Source: Deltaproteobacteria bacterium
GTDB lineage: Bacteria > Desulfobacterota > DSM-4660 > Desulfatiglandales > HGW-15
Direction of reading: 5' to 3'
DNA: 64,000 nucleotides
NCBI GenBank assembly: GCA_020060215.1
Contig: JAGVAP010000074.1
Coordinates: forward strand, 62,001 to 126,000
Under the pieces are notes generated by a model. That model did not search any database, was not told the origin of the DNA, and worked only from the letters and a program-made list of their open reading frames with translations. Shown one piece after another: positions 54,301 through 61,053 of the stretch; position 1 is the stretch's first letter, and every line of letters starts with the position of its first letter. The translations under genes were made by a program, and so were the position numbers.

Positions 54301-54482
54301 TCGTATCGAGCGCCGGGCCACGTCCGCTGCAGGTAGGACAGTCTCAGGTCCTTCGGCGGTTCTCCTTTGAACGAGACCACCACCCTGTGGAGGTCGCGGG
54401 GTTCCTCGAAATAGATCTCTCCGGGGCTGCAGTTCGGCAGGGCAAAAGGGGCGATGTCAAAAGGCTTCAAAGAGCACCTCAC
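51372..54482 (-). CDS. large glycosidase-like protein, unassigned family
   Basis: A 1036-residue protein with no signal peptide or membrane segment. The N-terminal about 500 residues are beta-rich (for example KNYNVRFRRTLGVKVESKAV, RRFTISLVALDLEGPVWFED). Residues about 540-930 look like an alpha/alpha six-hairpin barrel (YNQHHGWILWCLCEHFLLTR, DFHYWLSTNCLTWRGANSAA, GSVYLLISGLYDARSVEAQW). The last 80 residues are a small beta domain. This layout is typical of GH families with (alpha/alpha)6 domains, but I cannot assign one. Candidate acids are in TDFDGMYFG and FEEGAYNQHH. The start may be GTG 54482 or TTG 54470; an AGGTG lies just before the latter. It stands alone between two operons. Confidence 0.7.
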   Translation of the reverse strand: MRCSLKPFDIAPFALPNCSPGEIYFEEPRDLHRVVVSFKGEPPKDLRLSYLQRTWPGARYEEFRDLENPCVFGWFPGDDWFNTTWRKARTRSKREGGGRISFSFAGLVSEFPEMKNYNVRFRRTLGVKVESKAVDLLKRIEVNTLSPPRASRLRVQLDAGRATRYRDIGVEGYNAVITGLRAVKGVAVRGGSVRRLQRGGVFEVGVNHMAPHHRHCHDDGLVSFLLDGRRFTISLVALDLEGPVWFEDEGVFVSRAQDPTDFGMYRDRVRDLRTINETVRERPEQSFRAASFGQPRPHPVNFNLGCKHNRQSFFLEANGDLIIHKNNVTRVPGKDTARYKCRGNGRFLFRLERWCTVCRFNDPAPSLVYNIHCRKDALRLEQKSLSVPLLISILDGELEGDDPCVALIRFRFRNAGDQPAEAELPIEYSQDFWRTWNSMDPGPDRRLDPLSLEGNRLYSPYEGEQVLRGVFESTMAPSLDGNRVVMRQRLDPGESCDLFLKIPFIGLDAAAEMEAIDRLEFETCLKEVTEFWRKEARRGAQLRSPEPHLDAVYKAHLAHVQITDFKMPDGSGLINTSVGTSTYGNFANESCMIIRELDERGLRDEAERRLNLWVKYQGTAPQPGNFTDFDGMYFGAAGFEEGAYNQHHGWILWCLCEHFLLTRDEEWFRSVADSVVAGADWIFRQRRNTMAPLPHSRGWEYGFLPAGSLEDVIDFHYWLSTNCLTWRGANSAARALEALGHADAERVRDEAERYRLDLIKGFETMRGHSPLVRLRNGRWVPQFPSRLYRRGRDQGWIRQTLEGSVYLLISGLYDARSVEAQWILDDYQDNLYLKPPFGYLIPDLESNWFHRGGFSIQPNLLAGLMPHMIRDEPEVYIRMFLNAWVSCYREEINGMTEHPHPTLGYSNTAQFKTSDQANAVMWLRYMYVFTLGDLLHFGRALPRQWFEDGNVLEAKDVRTCFGEVSIRYESFPNRGVIAAELEVPVAPRILVRFRHPNQAPIRSVKVNGEGRRKFNAESGDVEISGLKGRVRVEVKY

Positions 54483-54631
54483 TGGGGGTGGTTAGAGGGA
54501 TGGCGGGGATCATCGATCCTCTTTCACGGAATCACTTATCGTCCGGGAGATCACCGCCGCAAACGATGGCCTCCGTCCGGCGCGCTAAATCATAAAGGAT
54601 CGATGAGAAATGATAAAAGGAAAAATGATCA
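54483..54631. other. AT-rich gap between operons
   Basis: The gap contains ATCGATCCTTTATGATTTAG-like word-poor sequence and, read on the minus strand, ATTTTTCCTTTTATCATTTC after the end of the secreted-protein operon. It may stop transcription, but no clear stem precedes the T-run. Confidence 0.3.
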
Positions 54632-55516
54632 TCAGGGGAGCTGCTGGGTGCCCCAGTACTTCTGCTCGAGGGTGGGTTCTTGAAGGTCCTGCAGGTTTTC
54701 CTCGAATCCGCTTCCGCTCTTCTGTTCCTGCGCAGGCAATCCCGGTCGGTATTCAGGCGAGGGTCTCGTCGACGGGGAGACCTCGCTGAAGAAGAGGATC
54801 CGCAGCCAGGGCTTGGAGGAGTAAGCGGATTCACCCTTGCCGAAACCCAGGCCCCCTGTGCCGAGATTCCCCAGACCGTTGCCGATGGCGTCGTTCACGA
54901 AGGAAAAGGAGTCGGAAAGGCCGGCGGAATACCCGCTCGACACCTGGGTGAGCGACGCCCCTTCAAAGAAGATCATGGCATCGGCCCCCATCTTGAGGCC
55001 TTCCAGGAGGGCGATCCCCAGGATCTGCTCCGAGACGGTATCCGCATCCAGGGCCTTGTAGTTCCCGATCCCGATCTGCCGATAGCGCCTGCTGAATGCG
55101 GCTTTGTCCGCCGGATCCGGGAGAACCCGCAAGGCCGGCTTTGGTCTTCGCCCGGATGCTGGAACGAAGCAGGTCGTAAGGACCCTTACTTTTCCGTGGC
55201 CCTGCAGGAGGGAATTGGCGTCCTCCTGCGTAAAGACGCTCTTGTATCCCACGACATTGACGAGGCTCCCGAAGTTGCCGTCCATCACGGGTGGGGTGAA
55301 ATGGGAAGGTGCGGGCAACGGCGGAGGCAGCGGATTGCTCCCGGGGGCCGGGAAGGTTCTGGGGTAGCCGACCACGAGGGCCTGCCCGCCCACAGAGACA
55401 TCCTGTGCGTTTTCCAGTTCCTGCTGCTGGGAGTAGCTGGCATCCTGGGCCATGCACCCCTGCTCCAACCCCACCCACAGGAAAAGGGCGGCCGCGATCA
55501 CCATCATGCTCTTCAT
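54632..55516 (-). CDS. exported protein, paralogue of the adjacent LysM/SPOR-like protein
   Basis: A 294-residue exported protein with a hydrophobic start (MMVIAAALFLWVGLEQGCMA), probably a signal peptide. The mature core is shared with the neighbouring gene: GSNPLPPPLPAPSHF, PVMDGNFGSL, HGKVRVLTTCFVPAS, IGIGNYKALDADTVSEQILG, GADAMIFFEGASLTQVSSGY and a Gly-rich GNGLGNLGTGGLGFGKGESA. It ends in a Glu/Gln-rich tail. It lacks the LysM and SPOR-like parts of its paralogue. I know no characterised family. It is the last gene of the sigma-54-type operon. Confidence 0.75.
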   Translation of the reverse strand: MKSMMVIAAALFLWVGLEQGCMAQDASYSQQQELENAQDVSVGGQALVVGYPRTFPAPGSNPLPPPLPAPSHFTPPVMDGNFGSLVNVVGYKSVFTQEDANSLLQGHGKVRVLTTCFVPASGRRPKPALRVLPDPADKAAFSRRYRQIGIGNYKALDADTVSEQILGIALLEGLKMGADAMIFFEGASLTQVSSGYSAGLSDSFSFVNDAIGNGLGNLGTGGLGFGKGESAYSSKPWLRILFFSEVSPSTRPSPEYRPGLPAQEQKSGSGFEENLQDLQEPTLEQKYWGTQQLP

Positions 55517-55556
55517 CTTCGTCCCTCGGCTTGTGTACGGCCTCTTGGAGATCCGC

Positions 55557-57299
55557 TCAATAGCCCGCGAACTCCCGAAACTCCATCCCGTTCACCTTGT
55601 CCACCCAGCAGTTGTCGATTCCGAGAAGTCCCATGATCCTTTGGCCCTGGGCCTCTGCCTCGGCTCGGTTCATGAAGAATCCCACCCTGACGCGGATCCA
55701 GTCTTTTTCCTTTACCCTCGCCGTCGACAGATACACGGGATAACGGTTCCTGGCCAGTTCCGCCACAATGGGACTGACCTTTTCCTCCGTCGTGGCGGAG
55801 AGCACATTCACCACCCAGAGGTTTGCCCGCTTTCGAAGCATTTCGTCCTTCTTCTCAGGGGTGACGATCCTCAGCCCGATCCCCCCGCCGAGCCCGATTT
55901 CCCGCATGTTTCGGCCTGCGGGCAGGCCCTCGAGGGCGTCCAGGTTCATCCGATAGAGAATGGGCCACTTCAGCGGATCGGCGTAGACCTTCCCCGCGAT
56001 CCCGGCAAGGGTCTCCCCTTCTTTGACCTGATAGAACTCCCCGGTCGGTTGAACCTTTGGCTGGGTTTCTGCATGGGGCTTCATCGGGTTCTTGTAGGCA
56101 ATCCTGAGAATCCCTCCTGACCCTGGGGCCCGCTCTTCCCGGCCGCCGGACTCCTTCGACGGTCGGTCGTCCTTCATCCGTGGCGGGGTGGCATTCTGCT
56201 TCTTCGGCGTCGCGGCGGCATCGGGTCCTTCCCCCGGGATCGTCTCATCGAGCACCTCCGGCACTCCCGTTTGCCCGGGCTTCGCCGTCTCCTCGGAGGA
56301 TGGGAGCCGGTTGGACATCCCGCCCGTTGACGACTTTGGAGCGGTCCTGTGACCTGGCGTTCTTCCAGACTCCAGCGCCTCCCGCTTTGAGAGCCTCATT
56401 CGCTCCGCCGCCTCCTCCAACTCCAGTTCCTCTGAGAAAGGAAGCCGGGTGAAGGTGTACCCGTCCGGTGGCTTGGGGGTGGAATTCAGATGTGGAGCTC
56501 CGGGGGTCAGCACATCGTTCGGCGCGGGGGCCTTTGAAGAGGCCCGTTCCCTGAAGAACAGGATGCGGAGCCACGGATTGGAGGCATAGGCGCTCTTGCC
56601 TTTGCCGTACCCGATGCCCCCCACGGACACGTTCCCCGTGCCGTTGCCCGTCCCGTTGTTCACGAAGGAGAACGAGTTGAAAAGCCCGATGGAGAATCCA
56701 CTCGCCACCTGGATGAGGGAGGCCCCCTCCTGGAAGATCACGGCGTCGGCCCCTATCTTCAGCCCCTCCTGGATGGCCACGCCCAGGACCTGCTCGGATA
56801 TGGTGTCGGAGTTCAGCGCCTTGTAGTTTCCGACCCCGATCTGCTCGTACCGGCGGTTGAATTCACCCTTCTCCTTGATGTCCGGCAGGACCTGCAGACG
56901 TTCCTTGGTGTTCCGGGAACCCTCCGGGAGAAAGCAGGTGGTGATCACCCTTACCTTCCCCCGATCCTCCACAAGCGCCTCCGCCTCCTCGGCCGTGAAG
57001 ACGTTCTTGTACCCCAGAAGGCCTGCCAGGCTCCCGAAGTTCCCGTCCATCACAGGCTGGGCGAAATGGGAAGGCACCGGCAGATGAGGCGGCAGGGGGT
57101 TGGACCCGGGGATCGCAAACGATCGGATTGCATTGGTCGACTGGAGAACAACCGTCTGATTGCCGGTCACGATCTCCTGCGTGTTCGTCAGCCCCTGTTC
57201 CTGGGCCGAGGTCGCGGAAACACTCTGGGCCAGCGAAGCACCCTGCCTTGTGAGCAGCAGGAGAACGACTCCGAGGATGATTGTCCGCCTTTGATTCAT
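55557..57299 (-). CDS. exported paralogous protein with LysM and SPOR-like ends
   Basis: A 580-residue protein with a signal peptide (RRTIILGVVLLLLTRQGASL). Residues about 30-250 share the core of the adjacent gene (GSNPLPPHLPVPSHF, GNFGSLAGLLGYKNVFT, YKALNSDTISEQVLGVAIQE, GADAVIFQEGASLIQVASGF). A long Pro/Thr/Lys-rich spacer follows. A LysM-like segment (FYQVKEGETLAGIAGKVYAD) could bind peptidoglycan, and the last about 85 residues (LWVVNVLSATTEEKVSPIVA, WIRVRVGFFMNRAEAEAQGQ) look like a SPOR domain, which binds denuded glycan strands. ATG 57299 is preferred over TTG 57308. It probably anchors the system to the cell wall. Confidence 0.8.
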   Translation of the reverse strand: MNQRRTIILGVVLLLLTRQGASLAQSVSATSAQEQGLTNTQEIVTGNQTVVLQSTNAIRSFAIPGSNPLPPHLPVPSHFAQPVMDGNFGSLAGLLGYKNVFTAEEAEALVEDRGKVRVITTCFLPEGSRNTKERLQVLPDIKEKGEFNRRYEQIGVGNYKALNSDTISEQVLGVAIQEGLKIGADAVIFQEGASLIQVASGFSIGLFNSFSFVNNGTGNGTGNVSVGGIGYGKGKSAYASNPWLRILFFRERASSKAPAPNDVLTPGAPHLNSTPKPPDGYTFTRLPFSEELELEEAAERMRLSKREALESGRTPGHRTAPKSSTGGMSNRLPSSEETAKPGQTGVPEVLDETIPGEGPDAAATPKKQNATPPRMKDDRPSKESGGREERAPGSGGILRIAYKNPMKPHAETQPKVQPTGEFYQVKEGETLAGIAGKVYADPLKWPILYRMNLDALEGLPAGRNMREIGLGGGIGLRIVTPEKKDEMLRKRANLWVVNVLSATTEEKVSPIVAELARNRYPVYLSTARVKEKDWIRVRVGFFMNRAEAEAQGQRIMGLLGIDNCWVDKVNGMEFREFAGY

Positions 57300-57357
57300 C
57301 TTGGCCAACCCATTGCCGTGCGGGAGTTTCGCCCCCGCACGGCCTTTCTGATTGCGC

Positions 57358-57897
57358 TCAGTTGTTGAGGTTCAGGTCAAGGGTCTGTGTCCCGGTGTAG
57401 CTGCCGCTGGCGTATCCGAAATTCGGCAGATTCCCGGAAAAGGCGTTTTCCACGGTATGTGTCTGATAGAGGGTGCCGTCGAACTTGATGGCCGTAGGAG
57501 CGCCGTAGTAGCTCTCCACACATGCGGAAAGCCCGCCCAGGGACGTCATGTCCGCGCTGCCGATAAGCGCATTCTGTTTGACCGTGGTGTCGGTCCAGCT
57601 TTTCCAATCGACCTCGGCGATGTTCCCCTGTGAGATGCTCATCCCGCAGTCGCCCGGGCAGATGCCCCCGGTGGAATTGTTGAACGCGGTCCAGTCCACG
57701 GACTCTCCCTCCTCATAGCGGTCGATATAGCTGGTAACCATCACTTCTCCGACGCTGTAGTTGGCGAACTGGTTTCCGTAGCCCTTCACGTCCACGGTGA
57801 TCGATGAACAGGTCGGATCGCCCGGAGTGCAGGCGAGTGCCCAGGTCGGGACAATCATGAACGCCAAGACAGAAAAGCAGATCATCCATTTCTTCAT
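57358..57897 (-). CDS. small secreted protein, possible structural subunit
   Basis: A 179-residue protein with a clear signal peptide (MKKWMICFSVLAFMIVPTWA, cleavage probably after ALA near residue 22). The mature part is small, polar and rich in Ser, Thr, Gly, Asn and Tyr, with Cys residues that may form disulfides (CTPGDPTC, GICPGDC, LSACVES). It is predicted to be mostly beta strand (ASGSYTGTQTLDLNLNN at the end). GGAG lies before the ATG. No family is recognised. Its place between the lipoprotein and the paralogous exported proteins makes it the likely secreted substrate or subunit of this system; that is inference. Confidence 0.65.
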   Translation of the reverse strand: MKKWMICFSVLAFMIVPTWALACTPGDPTCSSITVDVKGYGNQFANYSVGEVMVTSYIDRYEEGESVDWTAFNNSTGGICPGDCGMSISQGNIAEVDWKSWTDTTVKQNALIGSADMTSLGGLSACVESYYGAPTAIKFDGTLYQTHTVENAFSGNLPNFGYASGSYTGTQTLDLNLNN

Positions 57898-57929
57898 GGT
57901 ATCTCTCCTTTCACGATGATGGGTTCAGT

Positions 57930-57943
57930 GCAACGTGACACCC
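57930..57943 (-). promoter_or_regulatory. weak possible sigma-54 site
   Basis: The minus strand has GG at 57943-57942 and TTGC at 57933-57930 with GG-N10-GC spacing, but the rest of the -24 box (GGGTG) does not match TGGCAC. It could be an internal start before the small secreted protein. Confidence 0.25.
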
Positions 57944-57972
57944 TAACCCGCTCTTCTACGCATCACCTCCTT

Positions 57973-58548
57973 TCATCTTCCCCGGGGAGCGCCCCGCTCG
58001 GACGGCTCAATGACGTAAGTCAGCTCCCCGGTGGTAAGGATTTGCTCACCGGAATCTCCGTCTTCTTCCAGGACGATCTTCACGGAAAGACCGATTTCCT
58101 CCCGGGCCATGACCGGGCCTGTGACCAGCGCGTGTTGAACCTCTCGGATCGTCCGCGCGCCGACCTGCTCCTCCCAGGCTTGACCGCCCGCCCTCACGCA
58201 TTTCACAAGCCGGTACTTCCTCATGCGAGGGTTGTAGATCTGAAGGTTGATGACGACGCTGTCCGTGTCGGGCGGAAGGTTGTTCGGGGCGTCGAACAAG
58301 AGGTGTTCCGGATGGGCGATCTCCTCCGAAAACCCCCCGCGCTCTATCGTTTTCATGAACCATCTCGAAAAGAACCATTTTGCGACAATCGATCCATCGC
58401 CGGACCAGGCCATGTTCACCTCGGCCGGCGCGGGATAGCCGTCGACGTGGACGATCACCTTCGGGCTGCAGCCGATTAGCCACGCCGCACACGCGATGGA
58501 CGCCGCACCCCTCACTACGGCCTTACAGGTCTCCAGTCCCATCTTCAT
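57973..58548 (-). CDS. lipoprotein of the sigma-54 operon
   Basis: A 191-residue protein with a lipoprotein signal (VVRGAASIACAAWLIGCSPK; lipobox LIGC). The mature part is beta-rich, including VIVHVDGYPAPAEVNMAWSG, SVVINLQIYNPRMRKYRLVK and a C-terminal EQILTTGELTYVIEPS. It is probably anchored in the outer membrane or periplasmic leaflet. I recognise no family. Its ATG overlaps the stop of the winged-helix gene as ATGA, so the two are translationally coupled. It is the second gene of the operon, ahead of the small secreted protein. Confidence 0.7.
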   Translation of the reverse strand: MKMGLETCKAVVRGAASIACAAWLIGCSPKVIVHVDGYPAPAEVNMAWSGDGSIVAKWFFSRWFMKTIERGGFSEEIAHPEHLLFDAPNNLPPDTDSVVINLQIYNPRMRKYRLVKCVRAGGQAWEEQVGARTIREVQHALVTGPVMAREEIGLSVKIVLEEDGDSGEQILTTGELTYVIEPSERGAPRGR

Positions 58549-58826
58549 GCCTGCAACCGGGATCGATTTCCGGAGCTCAGGAGCGCTTCAATCTCTGCCA
58601 GCTTGCCGCGATTGAGGTGGTAGAGAACCGCTGAATGCTCGCCCTTCAACTCGAGGACATATCCTTTCTCCACGAGCTCGTTCAGACCCGCCCGCGCAAG
58701 GTCGATCCGGATCTGGATCTCCTCCTCCAACAGCCACCACTCCAGGATGCCGTTGGCCGTGTCCTTGGAATCCGGACGTCTGACCAGGTAACGAAGGATC
58801 TTGTCCGCCTCTCTTGAAATGGTCAT
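58545..58826 (-). CDS. small winged-helix-like protein
   Basis: A 93-residue protein from ATG 58826, preceded by AGAGGAGA. The helix-strand pattern of ADKILRYLVRRPDSKDTANG, IRIDLARAGLNELVEKGYVL and ELKGEHSAVLYHLNR is that of a winged-helix DNA-binding domain, with a helical C-terminus (LAEIEALLSSG). It is the first gene of the operon, 37 bases downstream of a sigma-54-type promoter, and may regulate the genes that follow. The assignment to a specific family is not possible by eye. Confidence 0.7.
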   Translation of the reverse strand: MTISREADKILRYLVRRPDSKDTANGILEWWLLEEEIQIRIDLARAGLNELVEKGYVLELKGEHSAVLYHLNRGKLAEIEALLSSGNRSRLQA

Positions 58827-58862
58827 GGATTGAATCTCCTCTCTTTCGGCGCACACCTCCGG

Positions 58863-58878
58863 TGCAAGGGCAATGCCC
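58863..58878 (-). promoter_or_regulatory. sigma-54-type promoter of the secreted-protein operon
   Basis: The minus strand reads GGGCAT-TGCCC-TTGCA: a perfect TTGC, four of six -24 bases, and GG-N10-GC spacing. Transcription would start near 58853, about 27 bases before the first gene. The sigma-54 activator gene lies 450 bases further up. Confidence 0.6.
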
Positions 58879-59308
58879 TCTTCAGCCGGAGAAGAGAATT
58901 ATTTCACCTTGGGGATAAGGTTCTATTCTGATGGGCGAATCTGGAAATCGCACGGATCGGCCGAGTCACGGACCGGAACCCGGCCCCGACCTTCATGGGA
59001 CTTTTTTGTCCGCCCTTTGTCGAGGTGAGAGGTGAAAGGGTCTTTTCGGCGGGATGATCCGGGGATGACGAATTTATCCGATGTCCTGAATGAGATGGTC
59101 CAGGGTTCTGCGTCCAGGGGATCCTCATGGGCCTCCGTCCCGCGGGTATCCCTTGTCGTTCCCACGCTCGTACGCAGGGAACGGAGGCTCCTGCGTCGGG
59201 ACGCCGGAGCGCCCCGCCTCCTTCGTTCACACTGCAGGAGCATGGGAACTCAACGTGTTTGGAGGAGTGTCGCGCTCTGGCTGTCGGAGGGGCTTCCCAT
59301 CTTCTTCA
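58879..59308. other. intergenic region upstream of the secreted-protein operon
   Basis: No gene is supported. The region should hold the binding sites of an enhancer-binding protein. The clearest inverted repeat is CGTTCCC (59157-59163) and GGGAACG (59177-59183), but it has the look of a common intergenic repeat. GGCGGGATGATCCGGGGATG (59049-59068) is another repetitive piece. Confidence 0.4.
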
Positions 59309-60715
59309 TCATACCCGGCCGATCTGCGGGAGGTAATCCTCGGTATTCATCTCGTGTTTTCGGATCAGTTCCCAGAATGCACGTCGGTGCTTTCCTGCGG
59401 ACCGGGCCGCCTTGGAGATGTTGCCCCCGTGTGCGAGCAGCAGCTCATGCAGGTATTTCCTTTCGAACTGTCGGACGGCAAGGGTCTTCGCCTCCTTGAA
59501 CGAAACGGGGCCGGGTTCCGGGGTTGATCCAGGAAGATCGACCCGCTCTACGACTTCACCCTGGCAAAAGACCACTACCCGGTGCATGAGATTCTCCAGT
59601 TCTCGGATATTGCCGGGCCAGTCATAGCTGCAGAGCCGGGCCAAGGCCTCGTCTGAAATGCGGCTCGCGGCACTCTTGTATTTTGCGGCGTACTTCCTCA
59701 GAAAAGTCTCGGCCAGCAGCGGGATATCTCCCTTGCGCTCCCGGAGAGGCGGGAGGTGGATGGGAATGATGTTCAGGCGATAATAAAGGTCGGAGCGGAA
59801 TCGGTTCGCCGCCACAAGCTCTCTCAGATCGGCGTTGGTCGCTGCAATGATCCTTACATCCGCATGCCGGAGTTTTGCGGCGCCGAGCGAGCGGTACTCG
59901 CCGTCCTGGAGGAGCCGCAGCAGCTTGGACTGCGCCTGGAAGGGAAGACTGTCGATCTCGTCCAGGAAAAGGGTGCCTCCATCCGCCTCCTGGATCATCC
60001 CCGGATAGGACCTGGATGCGCTGGTGAACGCCCCTTTCTCGTGCCCGAACAGCTCATTTTCGATCAGGTCAAGAGGCAAGGCCCCGCAGTTGACGGGCAC
60101 GAAGGGCTTGTCCATCCGACTGCTCAGATAGTGAACGGCCCTGGCGCACAGTTCCTTGCCTGTTCCGGTCTCCCCCGAGATCAGGACACTGGCGTCGCAA
60201 CTTGCCACGATGGGGATCTTTTGGATCTCGGCCGAAAACGCTTCATCATCCCCGATCATCCGCGTGAGTGCGATTCGCTCTCTGCACCTCTTCAACAATG
60301 AGTCGTCGAGACTCTTCCGCTCGGCAAACCGCGAGATGAACGACAGGACATCTTCTCTGTGAGGTGCGGACCCCGTGGAGTCCACGATCTCGCCCACGTG
60401 CAGGGAAACGGCCTGCCCAGCCCCTTCCGTGCCGGTCACTGCCGCAATGGGACACTGCACCTTCGCATGGAGGGCCTGGATGAGACTTCGTGCCCCGGGA
60501 GAGCGGCCGCCGGACACGAGGAAGATCAGGTCGGGGTGAGATCCAAAGAGAAGATCACCGACCGGACCGGCGGCCGAAACACCGTTTTCGGTTCCCAGGT
60601 GGTTCGCCTCCACATGAATGCGAGGGCTCCGGCAGGACTGCAGGATGTCGCGGAGATGGATCCCGTGGCCTGACCGGACGTCGAGGTCAAGAATAAATAC
60701 CTTTAATTCCTTCAT
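59309..60715 (-). CDS. sigma-54-dependent enhancer-binding protein, GAFTSA variant
   Basis: A 468-residue activator from ATG 60715. Residues 1-130 are a receiver-like domain without convincing phosphorylation residues (VFILDLDVRSGHGIHLRDIL). The AAA+ domain has Walker A GETGTGKE (181-188), the sigma-54 contact loop GAFTSA (228-233) in place of the usual GAFTGA, Walker B GGTLFLDE (247-254), and the R-finger region FRSDLYYRLNIIPIHLPPLR. The C-terminal Fis-type helix-turn-helix is near 430-456. It lies next to and upstream of the secreted-protein operon, so it probably controls that operon. Longer upstream starts exist, but the residues they add look random. Confidence 0.92.
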   Translation of the reverse strand: MKELKVFILDLDVRSGHGIHLRDILQSCRSPRIHVEANHLGTENGVSAAGPVGDLLFGSHPDLIFLVSGGRSPGARSLIQALHAKVQCPIAAVTGTEGAGQAVSLHVGEIVDSTGSAPHREDVLSFISRFAERKSLDDSLLKRCRERIALTRMIGDDEAFSAEIQKIPIVASCDASVLISGETGTGKELCARAVHYLSSRMDKPFVPVNCGALPLDLIENELFGHEKGAFTSASRSYPGMIQEADGGTLFLDEIDSLPFQAQSKLLRLLQDGEYRSLGAAKLRHADVRIIAATNADLRELVAANRFRSDLYYRLNIIPIHLPPLRERKGDIPLLAETFLRKYAAKYKSAASRISDEALARLCSYDWPGNIRELENLMHRVVVFCQGEVVERVDLPGSTPEPGPVSFKEAKTLAVRQFERKYLHELLLAHGGNISKAARSAGKHRRAFWELIRKHEMNTEDYLPQIGRV

Positions 60716-61053
60716 CTTGTACTTCTCTTCCATGGCTTGAAACTGGACATTTCCCCTATGCGGGCAATAGGACTCCTTCCCTATTTGATCCATAGGGAGG
60801 ACGGTACCTCTTCGTGCTTGACGTCGTATTCTGCAGGTGTCATAAGACGTAGCACCCCATACGTAAGGCTCTGGTGATATACAGTCCGTTTCAGGGCTCC
60901 TCGGGGGAAAGATCAAGGAAGCTCAAGATACCTCATTCGGGAAAGCTTCCCCGTGTTGACAGGCCGACGGGCCCGTAAGAGAATCCGTGACACTTCTGCA
61001 GCCGCTTCCATCCGTGCAAGAGCAAGGCTGCGGTTCAGGGTTGAAGGTGAATC
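60716..61053. other. intergenic region between divergent genes
   Basis: No gene is supported. A GGAGTCCTATTGCCC on the minus strand near 60770 has GG-N9-GC spacing and does not satisfy a sigma-54 promoter. No terminator or riboswitch was recognised. Confidence 0.35.
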
